DNA from: Paenibacillus sp. DMB5
GTDB lineage: Bacteria > Bacillota > Bacilli > Paenibacillales > Paenibacillaceae
Length of the DNA: 64,000 nt
NCBI RefSeq assembly: GCF_001517085.1
Contig: NZ_LRAC01000168.1
Location: 1 to 64,000, forward strand
Reading direction: 5' to 3'
The notes beneath the pieces were generated by a model, which searched no databases, was not told where the DNA came from, and saw nothing but the letters and a program-made list of their open reading frames with translations. Shown piece after piece: positions 1 to 8,603 of the stretch. A program made the position numbers and the translations under genes. Each line of letters starts with the position of its first letter. Position 1 is the stretch's first letter.

Positions 1-77
1 GGTCTGCGGTCTGCGGTCTGCGGTCTGCGGTCTGCGGTCTGCGGTCTGCGGTCTGCGGTCTGTGGTCTGTGGTTGCG
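1..77. repeat. Tandem heptamer array (GGTCTGC)n
   Basis: Eight perfect head-to-tail copies of GGTCTGC run from base 1 to 56. Two copies ending in T (57-63 and 64-70) and a decayed unit (71-77) follow. The array begins at the window edge, so its true length is unknown. A 7-bp unit would change reading frame with each copy gained or lost, but I see no gene it clearly sits in. Confidence 0.95.
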
Positions 78-375
78 ATTCGCGTTCTGTACGAACTCCT
101 CTACCACTTCCATTACTTCAGTTTCATGCTCCGCAGCTCATTCTCCCACCTACAGTTCTCACTCACAACTATTCATTCCTTAATCTCTATTCTCAATCTC
201 TACTACTCATTCTTCTCTCCCTGATCTCTACACTTCAATCTCTTCCACTCATTTTTCACTCTTCACTCTTCATCCATCGCCCTTCACTATTCACTCTTTA
301 CTCTTCCACACTCCTCACACAAAGCCCCCGGCTCCCCATCCTTCCCTTTACCTTCACTCCTCCACCTTACATCAC
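78..375. other. Pyrimidine-rich low-complexity tract, no gene
   Basis: From about 85 to 375 the plus strand is almost all C and T, with degenerate motifs such as TTCACTCT and CACTCTT recurring. An open frame across it (62-379) would encode a Leu/Ser/Pro-rich peptide with no recognisable domain and no ribosome binding site, so I do not call it a gene. The tract lies directly downstream of the minus-strand SLH-GH18 gene, so a read-through transcript would carry a purine-rich 3' tail. Confidence 0.75.
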
Positions 376-1992
376 CTAGAATGAGTACCCCGCGTACCTC
401 TCCGCATTGCTGATACTGGTCCAGATGTCCGGGCTCTCGCCGCCGATATGCCAATAGGCGATGCCGGCCAGCTTTTGCCGGGCGGCCAGATTGAACTTGG
501 CCGTCAGGGAGCGGCCCTCCTCCAGCCAGATGGTGTGCTTCAGCTGACCGGTATAGCTGACCACATATTGCCCGAGCGTGCTGTTCCAGACCGGCCGCAG
601 ACCATAGCTGCTGACGCGCTGATTCTGTTCGGCAAGAGACAGCTCAACGGATGATGCCGGGACGGAGCCTTGCTTCAGCGTCCAGTCGCGTGTATACAGC
701 GGCATGGCCAAAATCACCTTCGCGGCCGGCACCGCCTGCAGCAGCTTGCCCACCGCCTGCCGGACATAGGGCAGCGAAGCGTTCGAGCCGGGAGTCGGGC
801 TCCCGGTGTAGTGCTCATCATAGCCCATCATCACCATGTAGTCGGCCTGTTTGCCAAGTGCTGCATAGTCAAAGGCCTCCGTCCAGTCTGTCCCGAGATC
901 TGGCGATACATCTACCGAGAGTACAGCGCCGAGAGCGTGCAGCTTACCGGCCAGCTGTGTAACAAAGGCTGTCAACGCAGCCTTGTCGGCCGCAGCCACG
1001 TTCTCGAAATCGAGATTCAGGCCGTCCAGATCATATTTGCTGACAAGCGCCCCCAACTGATTAACTGCCGCCGTTCGTGCTGCCGTACTGGACAGCAGCT
1101 GATGTGTAGCAGCCTGATCAAAGCGGTTCCCGACCATCGGCCAGATCTTCTTGCCGTTATTCTTCGCCCAGGTAACCATTGAAGCCACTGTCGAATCTGA
1201 TACCGTTCCGGTACCCCCTACGAAATACCAGCGTGGAGATAAGGTGTTCACATTGGATTGCAGTACGCTGTTCTTATACTCTGCCGCAGTCTGGCCATAC
1301 TGCCAGCCCATTACGATCTGCGGGTTCTTATCCCCCTCAAGCTCAGTCACCCAACGCTGCTGCTGCAGCGCCCGATAGATAAGCACCGCAGTCTCCTGTC
1401 TTGTGATAGGAGCCGCAGGCCTGAAAGCGCCTGTCTGGTCGCCCTTCATTAAGCCTAAACTGCTAACGGCCGCTACTGCACCGCCCGCCCAGGTGGCAAT
1501 TGTCCCGCTGTCCCGGAAGACAGCCTGCACATCCGCTGCGTTCCCTGTCTGCTTAAACGTCCGGGCGAGCAGCGCTGCAGCCTCCTGGCGGGTGACCGGC
1601 TGCGCCGGGACAAAGGTCCGCTCTGAGGTTCCGCCGGCCAGCTCCAGCTGGACTGCCGCCTGGATCCAGCCATAATACCAGGCGCTCCGTGCCACATCAG
1701 TATACGGTGAGAGCGGACTGTTGACGGGTTCCAGCTTCAGCAGACGGCCCAGCATGGTAATGAGCTCCGCTCTGGATACCAGACCCTGGGGCGAGAAGCT
1801 GTTCTCTGAGGTTCCGGTTATGATCTTCTTGTTATATAAGTCTATGATTTCATTTTTGGCATAGCTGGCTGCGATATCATTAAAAGGCTGCGCGGCATCT
1901 GCTGACGCGGCCGGGGTGTATGTAGTGTAAATAGCAGCTGCACACATGACAGCGGCGGCTCCGGTTGCGATTCTTCCCAATATTCTCTTCAC
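376..1992 (-). CDS. SLH-domain glycoside hydrolase family 18 protein
   Basis: A secreted, 538-residue wall-attached glycosidase-like protein. A signal peptide (residues 1-32, ending ASA) is followed by three S-layer-homology repeats (about 35-85, 95-145 and 155-208), which bind pyruvylated wall polymer. A GH18 TIM barrel fills about 220-538. The GH18 catalytic motif is DGLNLDFE, with the likely acid/base Glu at 330, so the active site looks intact. The family acts on beta-1,4-GlcNAc polymers such as chitin or peptidoglycan; the catalytic part resembles YaaH/YdhD-type spore or wall enzymes more than large chitinases. An AGAGGG ribosome site precedes the ATG. The gene is monocistronic and divergent from the catalase. 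Confidence 0.9.
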   Translation of the reverse strand: MKRILGRIATGAAAVMCAAAIYTTYTPAASADAAQPFNDIAASYAKNEIIDLYNKKIITGTSENSFSPQGLVSRAELITMLGRLLKLEPVNSPLSPYTDVARSAWYYGWIQAAVQLELAGGTSERTFVPAQPVTRQEAAALLARTFKQTGNAADVQAVFRDSGTIATWAGGAVAAVSSLGLMKGDQTGAFRPAAPITRQETAVLIYRALQQQRWVTELEGDKNPQIVMGWQYGQTAAEYKNSVLQSNVNTLSPRWYFVGGTGTVSDSTVASMVTWAKNNGKKIWPMVGNRFDQAATHQLLSSTAARTAAVNQLGALVSKYDLDGLNLDFENVAAADKAALTAFVTQLAGKLHALGAVLSVDVSPDLGTDWTEAFDYAALGKQADYMVMMGYDEHYTGSPTPGSNASLPYVRQAVGKLLQAVPAAKVILAMPLYTRDWTLKQGSVPASSVELSLAEQNQRVSSYGLRPVWNSTLGQYVVSYTGQLKHTIWLEEGRSLTAKFNLAARQKLAGIAYWHIGGESPDIWTSISNAERYAGYSF

Positions 1993-2122
1993 GTTACTGC
2001 CAGACCCTCTCTCACTACCATTTTGCCCAGAGTATACCAGAGATAGAGTATGTTATCACCGCTTAAATACTGGCAGAAACATGAAGTGCCACCAGATTGC
2101 CCGGACGCCGGACCCGTCAGAA

Positions 2123-2148
2123 GTTTAATTCGAAACCCGCGTGGTTAT
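2123..2148 (+). promoter_or_regulatory. Candidate SigB-like promoter of the catalase gene
   Basis: GTTTAA (2123-2128), a 14-nt spacer and GGTTAT (2143-2148) match the general-stress SigB consensus (GTTTAA, N13-15, GGGTAT) in 11 of 12 bases. It lies about 60 nt upstream of the catalase start. Whether this organism has SigB cannot be seen here, so this is a weak inference. Confidence 0.3.
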
Positions 2149-2210
2149 GAATGGAATAGAGTATAAGATTCGGAGTCTATAAAATATGAAGTAAGCCAGG
2201 AGGGAACAGC

Positions 2211-3167
2211 ATGATGAAGGATTCCAGTTCAACCGGCAGCATTCCGGCAGCGGAGAACACCGGCCTCGCCGCACAAGCGGTCAACGCTATCGAGGGCTTA
2301 TCCGGCGTCCACCCCGGCTACCGCCGCGCCCACGCCAGAGGCATCTGCTGCCGTGCTGTGTTCCGGCCGAACGGGCTTGCTGCCGCCTTTACCACTGCTG
2401 CACATCTGCAGGAGCAGGAGTCGGCGGCGGTGGTCCGTTTCTCCGGCAGCTCCACCGATCCGGCGCTGGCCGATCTGCTCTCCCCGGCCAAAGGCATGGC
2501 TGTGCAGTTCAGCCTGCCGGACGGAGGGAGTACGAGCCTTGTAGGAGCTACTGTGCCGGTATTTTTTGCCCGGACGCCTGAATCTTTTGTCGATATCGTC
2601 CGCACCGCGCACAAAGCACAGGAAGGCAATCTGGGGCCGCTCGAGCTCATGAAAGAGATCACCACGCATTTCAGCGAGAGCAAGGAAAGCTTTCTCAGCC
2701 TGAACAAGCTGAAGCCGCCCGCCAGTTATGCCGAGCTGCAGTATTACTGCATCCATGCTTATTTTTTTGTTGATACGGAAGGCCGCAAGCGGCCGGTCAA
2801 ATTCGAGTGGAAACCTGAAGCCGGCGTGCGTTCGCTATCGCTAGCAGATGCCCGGCAGCAGCCGGACCGCTACCTGGAGGATGAGCTTGAGCTTCGCCTG
2901 AAGGACGAACCTGTTATCTTTCAGCTTGATGTGATCTTCGGTGAAGACGGCGATCCGACCGATGACCCGACCAAAGCCTGGCCGGATGACCGGCGGCGGA
3001 TTGAAATTGGCCGTTTGTGCCTTACGGAGGTCATAACGGAGCCGGAAGAGCTGCTCATGGACCCGGGGGCTGTTACAGAAGGCATTGAGCTCTCGGATGA
3101 TCCTATTCTTCATTTCCGCCGCACTGCCTACGGAGAGTCCTTCCATAGACGCCGTAAAGAACAATAA
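2211..3167 (+). CDS. Small catalase-related haem protein (SrpA-like)
   Basis: A 318-residue member of the minimal catalase group, shorter than the roughly 480-residue KatA type. The distal haem histidine is His41 in the context RRAHARG. The C-terminal segment PILHFRRTAYGESFHRRR carries the Arg and the Tyr expected to ligate haem iron. No signal peptide is present, so it should be cytoplasmic and act on hydrogen peroxide or organic peroxides. AGGAGGG at 2198-2204 serves either of two adjacent ATG codons (2211 or 2214). The lipid kinase gene follows after 27 bp and may be cotranscribed. The family call is firm; substrate preference is not. Confidence 0.88.
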   Translation: MMKDSSSTGSIPAAENTGLAAQAVNAIEGLSGVHPGYRRAHARGICCRAVFRPNGLAAAFTTAAHLQEQESAAVVRFSGSSTDPALADLLSPAKGMAVQFSLPDGGSTSLVGATVPVFFARTPESFVDIVRTAHKAQEGNLGPLELMKEITTHFSESKESFLSLNKLKPPASYAELQYYCIHAYFFVDTEGRKRPVKFEWKPEAGVRSLSLADARQQPDRYLEDELELRLKDEPVIFQLDVIFGEDGDPTDDPTKAWPDDRRRIEIGRLCLTEVITEPEELLMDPGAVTEGIELSDDPILHFRRTAYGESFHRRRKEQ

Positions 3168-3194
3168 CCTATAAATGGAAGGACGGGAGTACTG

Positions 3195-4081
3195 ATGGAG
3201 CAGGCTATGATTATTGTGAATCCAACCTCCGGAAAGGAAGAAGGCGCAGGGTATGTCCAATTGGCCCTGGATATTCTGGAAGAGCAGGGATATGCGGTAA
3301 CTGTGATGAAGACGCAGCAGGAAGGAGATGCTACCCTTTTCAGTACGGCTGCATGTGAGCAGGGCTACGGGCTGGTGGTGTCGATCGGGGGGGATGGAAC
3401 ACTGCATGAGGTGATCAACGGGCTGAGCGGAGCTCCGCAATGTCCCAAGCTTGGGGTCATTCCGCTCGGAACGGTAAATGACTTTGCCCGGCAATCGGGC
3501 TATCCCTGGTTCCGGAAGAAGCCATCCGCACGCTTGCCTCCTCCGCCGTCCGCGCAGTCGATGTCGGACGGCTGAACGGGCGGCTGTTCATCAATGTGGT
3601 CGCCGCCGGCGCCATTGCCGAATCGGTATCGGCGGTAACCTCAGAGGATAAATCGCGGCTGGGCTCACTGGCTTATTTCAAGGAGGGGCTGAAGGAGCTG
3701 ACAGGCAACACGCCCAACCGCCTGACCATCACTCATGACGGTCAGGTATGGGAGGGCGATTCGCCGCTGTTTATTGCTGCCCTGACGAATTCGGTCGGCG
3801 GCTTCGAGCGGCTGGCTCCGGGCGCTGCCGTTGATGACGGCCTGATCCACTGCTTTGTCATCAAGGATCTGACGATTCTGGGCACCCTGTCCGTCAGCAT
3901 CTCCCTGCTGCTGGGCACCCTGAAGAATCACAAGGATGTAGAATATTTTACAGCCCGCAGTGTGACTGTAGAATCGGCAGCGCCGATGCGGACCAACGTT
4001 GACGGCGAAGCGGGCCCGGCACTGCCGGTTCAGCTCAGCGTCCTGCCGCGGCATATCCGGATCGTAGTGCCGGAGGAATAA
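3195..4081 (+). pseudogene. Diacylglycerol/lipid kinase (YegS/BmrU family), frameshifted
   Basis: Encodes a soluble lipid kinase that would phosphorylate diacylglycerol or a related lipid. The first part has the family motifs IVNPTSGK, SIGGDGTLHEVINGL and PLGTVNDFAR. At the CCC run 3504-3506 the frame shifts; the natural continuation (LVPEEAIRTLASSAVRA, then NGRLFINVVAAGA) is in another frame up to 4081, ending with the family's C-terminal NVDGE segment. Restoring one base in the C run gives about 295 residues, the normal length. The rest of the sequence looks under selection, so I suspect a sequencing error or a very recent mutation. Confidence 0.82.
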
Positions 4082-4140
4082 ATCTGCTAAAACAGCAGGT
4101 GTGTATTCCTTGCGGAAACTCCCTGCCCCCGCCAGCCCGC

Positions 4141-4611
4141 CTACACCTGCTGCCGCAGCTTCCGGGCATATACGATCTGGCCGATGTGATAGGCATTATG
4201 CGTAGCGGCATTGCTGATAATCTCCCACCACATCGCGGGTTCAGCGAATCCGTTCACCTGCGCTTCCAGGCTGTCCTCGGCAAGCAGAGTCTGCCAGCGC
4301 AGCAGGACATCCAGCAGCCCGCTCTTCAATTCACTGAACACTACATTGTCGGGCAGAATAAAGCTGTTATTGTTATCGCCTATAGGCGGTACGGCATCCA
4401 CCCGGCCGGCCTCATAACGGGTCTGCCAGGTCTTGTTCCAATACAGCAGATGCTGCGTCAGCTCGGCAATACTGTTCAGGCCGGTACCCGGCTTCCAGAA
4501 CGCCTCCTCTTCCGTCACCCCTTCCACCGCCTGCATGAACGGTAAATGCCAGCTGGGATCATTGGCACCTGCCAGCAGCTGGTTGGCTAATACTTCTCTC
4601 GCATGAATCAT
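4141..4611 (-). CDS. DinB-family putative metal-dependent protein
   Basis: A 156-residue four-helix-bundle protein of the DinB/YfiT group. The three expected metal-binding histidines are visible: His in LTQHLLYW near residue 53, and the pair in HNAYHIGQI near the C-terminus. Members are thiol transferases or metal-dependent hydrolases, and the substrate here is unknown. Its ATG overlaps the stop of the upstream gene in an ATGA 4-bp overlap, so the two are translationally coupled. Confidence 0.82.
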   Translation of the reverse strand: MIHAREVLANQLLAGANDPSWHLPFMQAVEGVTEEEAFWKPGTGLNSIAELTQHLLYWNKTWQTRYEAGRVDAVPPIGDNNNSFILPDNVVFSELKSGLLDVLLRWQTLLAEDSLEAQVNGFAEPAMWWEIISNAATHNAYHIGQIVYARKLRQQV

Positions 4612-5159
4612 TCTATTTCACTCCCTGGTCTATACTGGTTGAGCTTGCCCTGATAAATCAGTTCCAGCCGCTCACTCTTGCGGAAATCATCCGGCGTAAC
4701 GAGCGCCGGCAGCTTATTCCACAGCTTGATGCCGGAACGGTCAAGAATTTCTGCAACGAACTGTGAGCAGAAGTATGAGTTGCTGAATTCCACCGGTTCC
4801 TTCAGGGCAATGCCGATCACGCCCAGAATGTTATACAGGTATTTCTGACGGCTGCGGATAAAAATGTGCAGCACCCGCTTCATTTTCTCCACTTCCCGCT
4901 CTGTAACCTTCAGCTCATAGATCACGCAGGTCGTATTCGGATATTTACTGAACGTCCCCGTATGCAGATCCTCCTTCACAAACCCGCCGTTTAAGGGATT
5001 GCTGGGATGCTTTCTGCCAAAGCTGTACATCTCCGACAGGTCACGGGTAAATGAGATGGACGCATGGTTATACGGAGCCCTGGTGTAGCCCTGAATGAGC
5101 CTGGTGAACAGCGTTCCGGTATTCGTAAGCAAAATAAAAACCGATTGATTACCTTCCAT
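4608..5159 (-). CDS. Permuted NlpC/P60 (YiiX-like) papain-fold protein
   Basis: A 183-residue cytoplasmic protein whose motif order fits the circularly permuted papain fold. The catalytic His comes first (YNHASI, near residue 31) and the Cys later (YFCSQFVAEIL, near 135), the reverse of classical NlpC/P60. Such enzymes are amidases, peptidases or acyl-transferases acting on lipids or wall peptides; the substrate is not predictable. It is the first gene of a two-gene operon with the DinB gene. No signal peptide is visible. Confidence 0.7.
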   Translation of the reverse strand: MEGNQSVFILLTNTGTLFTRLIQGYTRAPYNHASISFTRDLSEMYSFGRKHPSNPLNGGFVKEDLHTGTFSKYPNTTCVIYELKVTEREVEKMKRVLHIFIRSRQKYLYNILGVIGIALKEPVEFSNSYFCSQFVAEILDRSGIKLWNKLPALVTPDDFRKSERLELIYQGKLNQYRPGSEIE

Positions 5160-5257
5160 TTACAAATTTTCCCCTTATCATGTTCGGACATTTCCTTCAT
5201 AATAACATATGATTCCTTTAATGGAATCCTATCCTGAAACAGGCTGGTGATCGGCTC

Positions 5258-6172
5258 TTGAACAGCTCTTTATTTACGCTACTCCTTATTACCGGCGGCC
5301 TTTCCGTCATCCATCTGATCTACCTTGCCGTCAGCCGGCTTCAGAAGGACAAGGATTATACCGGTATCGGCTTCCGCATCAAAACCTGGTGGGGCATGCT
5401 GTTTATTTTCTGCCTGGCCACACTGTTCAATGCAGTGGTGTCCCTGTTATCACTAATGGTGCTGTGCTTCTTCTCGCTTAAAGAATATTTCTCCATGATC
5501 CGCACGCGCAAAGCCGACCGCAGGCTGTTCCTGTGGGCTTACCTGGCGATTCCGCTGCAGTTCTACTGGATCTATATCGAATGGTACGGGATGTTCATCG
5601 TCTTTATACCGGTCTACGTCTTCCTGCTGCTGCCGCTCCCCCGGCTGCTGAATAAGGGAACGCTCGGCTTTCTGCGCAGTGTCAGCTCCACCCAGTGGGG
5701 GATGATGCTGATGGTGTTCGGGCTTAGCCATCTGGCCTATTTCCAGTTCGCCACTCCGGAATACGGCGCGGGACTGGTGCTGTTCCTGGTGGTGCTCACC
5801 CAGCTGAACGATGTGGCCCACTATCTGGGGTCGCTTTATTTCGGCAAGCATAAGGTCGTTCCGACCGCCAACCCGCATCTGACCTGGGAGGGCTTTGTCT
5901 GCGGATTTGTGGCCACAACCGCCGTATCCTATCTCATCTATCCGTACCTGACCCCGCTCACCCCGCTGTTCGGGCTGCTGTCCGGGGTATTAATCAGCCT
6001 GAGCGGCTATTTCGGCAGCCTGACTGTCTCCGTACTGAAGCGTGACCTGCTGATCGGGGACGATGACAAATTCGCTGCCCTGCAAAAAAGCTACCTGAGC
6101 CGGGTCGACAGCCTGGCGTACACCTCACCGATCTTTTTCCATGTGATCCGGTATTTCTTTGATTTCATGTAG
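5258..6172 (+). CDS. CdsA-like phosphatidate cytidylyltransferase
   Basis: A 304-residue polytopic membrane protein with about eight hydrophobic segments. The C-terminal third carries a recognisable CDP-diglyceride synthetase signature: SVLKRDLLIGDDDK, then the spaced SRVDSLAYTSPIFF, keeping the acidic and Arg/Asp-Ser residues that bind metal and CTP. The GHGG-like stretch of classical CdsA is replaced by KSYLS, so it is probably a divergent paralogue rather than the housekeeping enzyme. A TTG start is used with only a weak AGG-type ribosome site. It would make CDP-diacylglycerol from phosphatidate and CTP at the membrane. Confidence 0.8.
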   Translation: MNSSLFTLLLITGGLSVIHLIYLAVSRLQKDKDYTGIGFRIKTWWGMLFIFCLATLFNAVVSLLSLMVLCFFSLKEYFSMIRTRKADRRLFLWAYLAIPLQFYWIYIEWYGMFIVFIPVYVFLLLPLPRLLNKGTLGFLRSVSSTQWGMMLMVFGLSHLAYFQFATPEYGAGLVLFLVVLTQLNDVAHYLGSLYFGKHKVVPTANPHLTWEGFVCGFVATTAVSYLIYPYLTPLTPLFGLLSGVLISLSGYFGSLTVSVLKRDLLIGDDDKFAALQKSYLSRVDSLAYTSPIFFHVIRYFFDFM

Positions 6173-6204
6173 CTGGCCGTGCGATAGGCATTCCCTACGA
6201 GGGG

Positions 6205-6846
6205 GTGTCTATTTTTTTGAAAAATAAAACGTATGACCTGCAGGGTTTGGAAAAGAGCCTTCGTCTATTACGGGTGGGAAGGGGGAGAGGACTCATTGAT
6301 GAGGAATGTTTGATCAAGCAGATTTTACAGGGCGACCACGCCAAATTCCGCTGTCTTATCGACAGTTACGGGCGGCATATCTACCAGGTTACCTATTCTG
6401 TGCTTCACCAGGCCCAGGATGCCGAGGATGCTGCCCAGGAAGCTTTTGTCCAAATTTATAAGTCTCTCCCCCAATACCGTTCAGAAGGATTCAAAACATG
6501 GATCACCCGCATCGCCCTGCACAAAGCAATCGATATCAAACGCAAGCTGGAGCGCCGGAAGGCGGAGATTAATGACAGCGGGGATGTAATTCTGCAGACC
6601 GCCGATCATCAGGCAGACGTTGTCCGCCAGCTGCTGAAGAAGGAGGAGAAGGAGCTTTTGCGGCAAAATATATTGTCCCTCCCCCATCAGCACCGTGATA
6701 TTATCGTTGATTTCTACTTAAAAGAAGAAAATTATGAGCAGATTGCCCTGAAGTCGCAGATCTCGGTAAGAACGGTGGAGTCGAGGCTGTACAGGGCACG
6801 GCAATGGATCAGAACACACTGGAAGGAGACGCCGCGGGATGAATAA
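6205..6846 (+). CDS. ECF-type RNA polymerase sigma factor
   Basis: A sigma-70 family factor with region 2 (YGRHIYQVTYSVLHQAQDAEDAAQEAF...KTWITRIALHKAIDIKRK) and region 4 (LPHQHRDIIVDFYLKEENYEQIA...SVRTVESRLYRARQWI). It has no region 1 or 3, typical of the extracytoplasmic-function class. The first 30 residues are atypical: the core starts near LIDEECLIKQ, so the GTG at 6205 may be too far upstream, and a non-ATG start near 6218 or 6272 is possible. Its last codons overlap the next gene by 8 bp, which fits a sigma/anti-sigma pair. Likely role: sensing of envelope stress. Confidence 0.88.
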   Translation: MSIFLKNKTYDLQGLEKSLRLLRVGRGRGLIDEECLIKQILQGDHAKFRCLIDSYGRHIYQVTYSVLHQAQDAEDAAQEAFVQIYKSLPQYRSEGFKTWITRIALHKAIDIKRKLERRKAEINDSGDVILQTADHQADVVRQLLKKEEKELLRQNILSLPHQHRDIIVDFYLKEENYEQIALKSQISVRTVESRLYRARQWIRTHWKETPRDE

Positions 6847-7297
6847 ACCTGACAAGCAGGAATGGATACGTTTTGTACAGGGAGAGATGACCGGGCCGGA
6901 GCGTGAACAGATGGACAGACTGCTTCTTGAAGATCCTGAAGCGCTTCCCTCCTATATGACTGCTCTGGAGCACTGCGCGGCACCGGAGCTGCCTGACGGA
7001 GAGGCCTTTGCCGGACAAATTATGGGCCGGATTACGCCTTATCCATCTGCAGCAGAGCCCGCAACCAGGCAGACAGGCGGCCGACTATACAAGATACTGG
7101 GCAACCAATGGGTGCATTACATCGCGGCAGCCTGTATAACGATGCTGTTTATCTCCGCCGGGGTATTTGACCGGATTGCTCCGGGTAATCTGGATGCCGG
7201 TGCCGGAATAAAACAGCCTTACAGCGAGAAAATGGTCCAAAAAGCAACCGGGTGGCTCGAAGACATCAAGCCTGCCTCCATAAACCATAAGAAATGA
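6839..7297 (+). CDS. Putative membrane-anchored anti-sigma factor
   Basis: A 152-residue protein with a short acidic cytosolic N-terminus (about 1-90), one transmembrane helix near residues 98-115 (VHYIAAACITMLFISAGVF) and a small extracytoplasmic tail. It overlaps the ECF sigma gene and has the size and topology of its cognate anti-sigma. The zinc-binding HxxxCxxC motif of the classical ZAS domain is not seen, so assignment rests on context and topology. Confidence 0.72.
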   Translation: MNKPDKQEWIRFVQGEMTGPEREQMDRLLLEDPEALPSYMTALEHCAAPELPDGEAFAGQIMGRITPYPSAAEPATRQTGGRLYKILGNQWVHYIAAACITMLFISAGVFDRIAPGNLDAGAGIKQPYSEKMVQKATGWLEDIKPASINHKK

Positions 7298-7312
7298 AAG
7301 GACTGAACGCCA

Positions 7313-8509
7313 ATGCCGCAGCAGCGCAGCAAAATGCTGGCTTTTCTGCTTAATATGATTCCTGGCCTCGGGCACTATTATTACGGAAGCCGGCTGAAGG
7401 GGTTTATTTACGGATTTATCTTTTTTGGAAGCCTGGGTGTTGCCTTTCTTGCACTCGTTGCGGGAAATGATGAGGGATTTGCCGCCTTGTGTCTTTTAGC
7501 GGCAGCCGTTCTCTGGTTCATCAGCATGTTCGGTATGGTAATCAGGCTGATCCGGGAACCGGATTATCCGCCATACTACCCCCATTATCCCCACCCTCAG
7601 GGCCAAATGCCGGGCAATCCCGAAGGGCCGCTGGAACAGCCTGTATTCGGATACCAGCCGCAGGACGGATATGGATATCCGCAGCATAATGTGGAGCCGC
7701 GCCGGGAGAGCGAACGGTTCTACACCATTCTCCTGTCCTTTGTCCCGGGCCTCGGCCATCTGCATTTAGGCCTGCTGCAGCGCGGGCTGTCGTTCCTGAT
7801 CGGGTTCTTCGGCCTCGGCATTATGCTGGTGTTTGTTGCAGGCATTACCGGGCAGGAAACGTTTCTGATCTTTCTGCTCCTGCTGCCGGTATTGTGGCTG
7901 TACTGCATGTTCGATGCAGCACAGCATGTGAACCGCAAGCAGGCAGGCGAGCTGCTGGAAGACAAGACGATCTTCGAGCAGCTTGAGCACGGCAGAAGCG
8001 CAGGCAAAAAAAGCAAAGTCATCGCCACCCTGCTGGCAGCCTTCCCCGGAGCCGGACATATGTATCTGGGGCTGCAAAAAAGAGGCCTTCAGCTGATGCT
8101 CATCTTCCTCGGAAGCATCTATATTCTGGATCTGCTGAATCTTTCGCTGTTCCTGTTCTTTATTCCGATCGCCTGGTTTTACAGCTTCTTCGACGGGATG
8201 CAGCAGGCCAGCAAATACGGCAGGGAGCCCCTCTATGACAAGCCGGTCCTTGAAGGCTGGACTCGGTATCAGGGGTGGATCGGCGGCGCGCTCCTGTTCC
8301 TGGGTGTGTATTATCTGTTCATCCGTATAGTCGTTCCGGAGCTGAACTTTAGCTACGGCTACTATATTGCCCGGATTCAGTCGTATATGAATACTGTTGT
8401 CGTTGCTCTGCTGATGATCGGTGGGGGTATCCGGCTGCTAACGAATTCACGGAAAAAGAACACCGAAGCGGAAAAGTTCCTCAGAGCGCTGGAGCGCGAA
8501 CCCAAGTAG
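7313..8509 (+). CDS. Polytopic membrane protein with three internal TM2-like repeats
   Basis: A 398-residue membrane protein. A PGxGHxYxGxxxRG motif recurs three times: NMIPGLGHYYYGSRLKG near residue 12, FVPGLGHLHLGLLQRG near 145 and FPGAGHMYLGLQKRG near 245. Each is followed by two hydrophobic helices, a pattern like TM2-domain proteins. A Pro/Tyr/Gln-rich cytosolic linker (about 85-130) separates repeats 1 and 2, and a last hydrophobic pair ends the protein. It lies 16 bp downstream of the anti-sigma gene, so it is probably in the same operon and an effector or partner of that envelope regulon. Molecular function unknown. Confidence 0.75.
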   Translation: MPQQRSKMLAFLLNMIPGLGHYYYGSRLKGFIYGFIFFGSLGVAFLALVAGNDEGFAALCLLAAAVLWFISMFGMVIRLIREPDYPPYYPHYPHPQGQMPGNPEGPLEQPVFGYQPQDGYGYPQHNVEPRRESERFYTILLSFVPGLGHLHLGLLQRGLSFLIGFFGLGIMLVFVAGITGQETFLIFLLLLPVLWLYCMFDAAQHVNRKQAGELLEDKTIFEQLEHGRSAGKKSKVIATLLAAFPGAGHMYLGLQKRGLQLMLIFLGSIYILDLLNLSLFLFFIPIAWFYSFFDGMQQASKYGREPLYDKPVLEGWTRYQGWIGGALLFLGVYYLFIRIVVPELNFSYGYYIARIQSYMNTVVVALLMIGGGIRLLTNSRKKNTEAEKFLRALEREPK

Positions 8510-8516
8510 AAACAGT

Positions 8517-8570
8517 AAACAGCAAAGCAGCACGTTTCCCGGGTAAGGGGGAACGTGCTGTTTGCTGTTT
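8517..8570. terminator. Bidirectional intrinsic terminator
   Basis: A long stem (arms 8517-8540 and 8547-8570, one bulge) lies between the converging membrane-protein operon and the beta-helix lipoprotein gene. T-rich ends on both strands suit termination from either side. Confidence 0.85.
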
Positions 8571-8603
8571 CACTAATAATATTGCCGGCTTTAAAAGCCG
8601 CTG

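Noticed and set aside
1..77. CRISPR-like array
   Set aside because: Units are 7 bp without spacers; it is a simple tandem repeat.
62..379. Open frame of 105 codons across the pyrimidine tract
   Set aside because: Only low-complexity Leu/Ser/Pro, no ribosome site, explained by C/T composition.
4092..4153. CAGCAGGTGT / ACACCTGCTG inverted repeat between converging genes
   Set aside because: The loop is about 40 nt and there is no T run; one arm lies in the DinB coding end. Not a convincing terminator.
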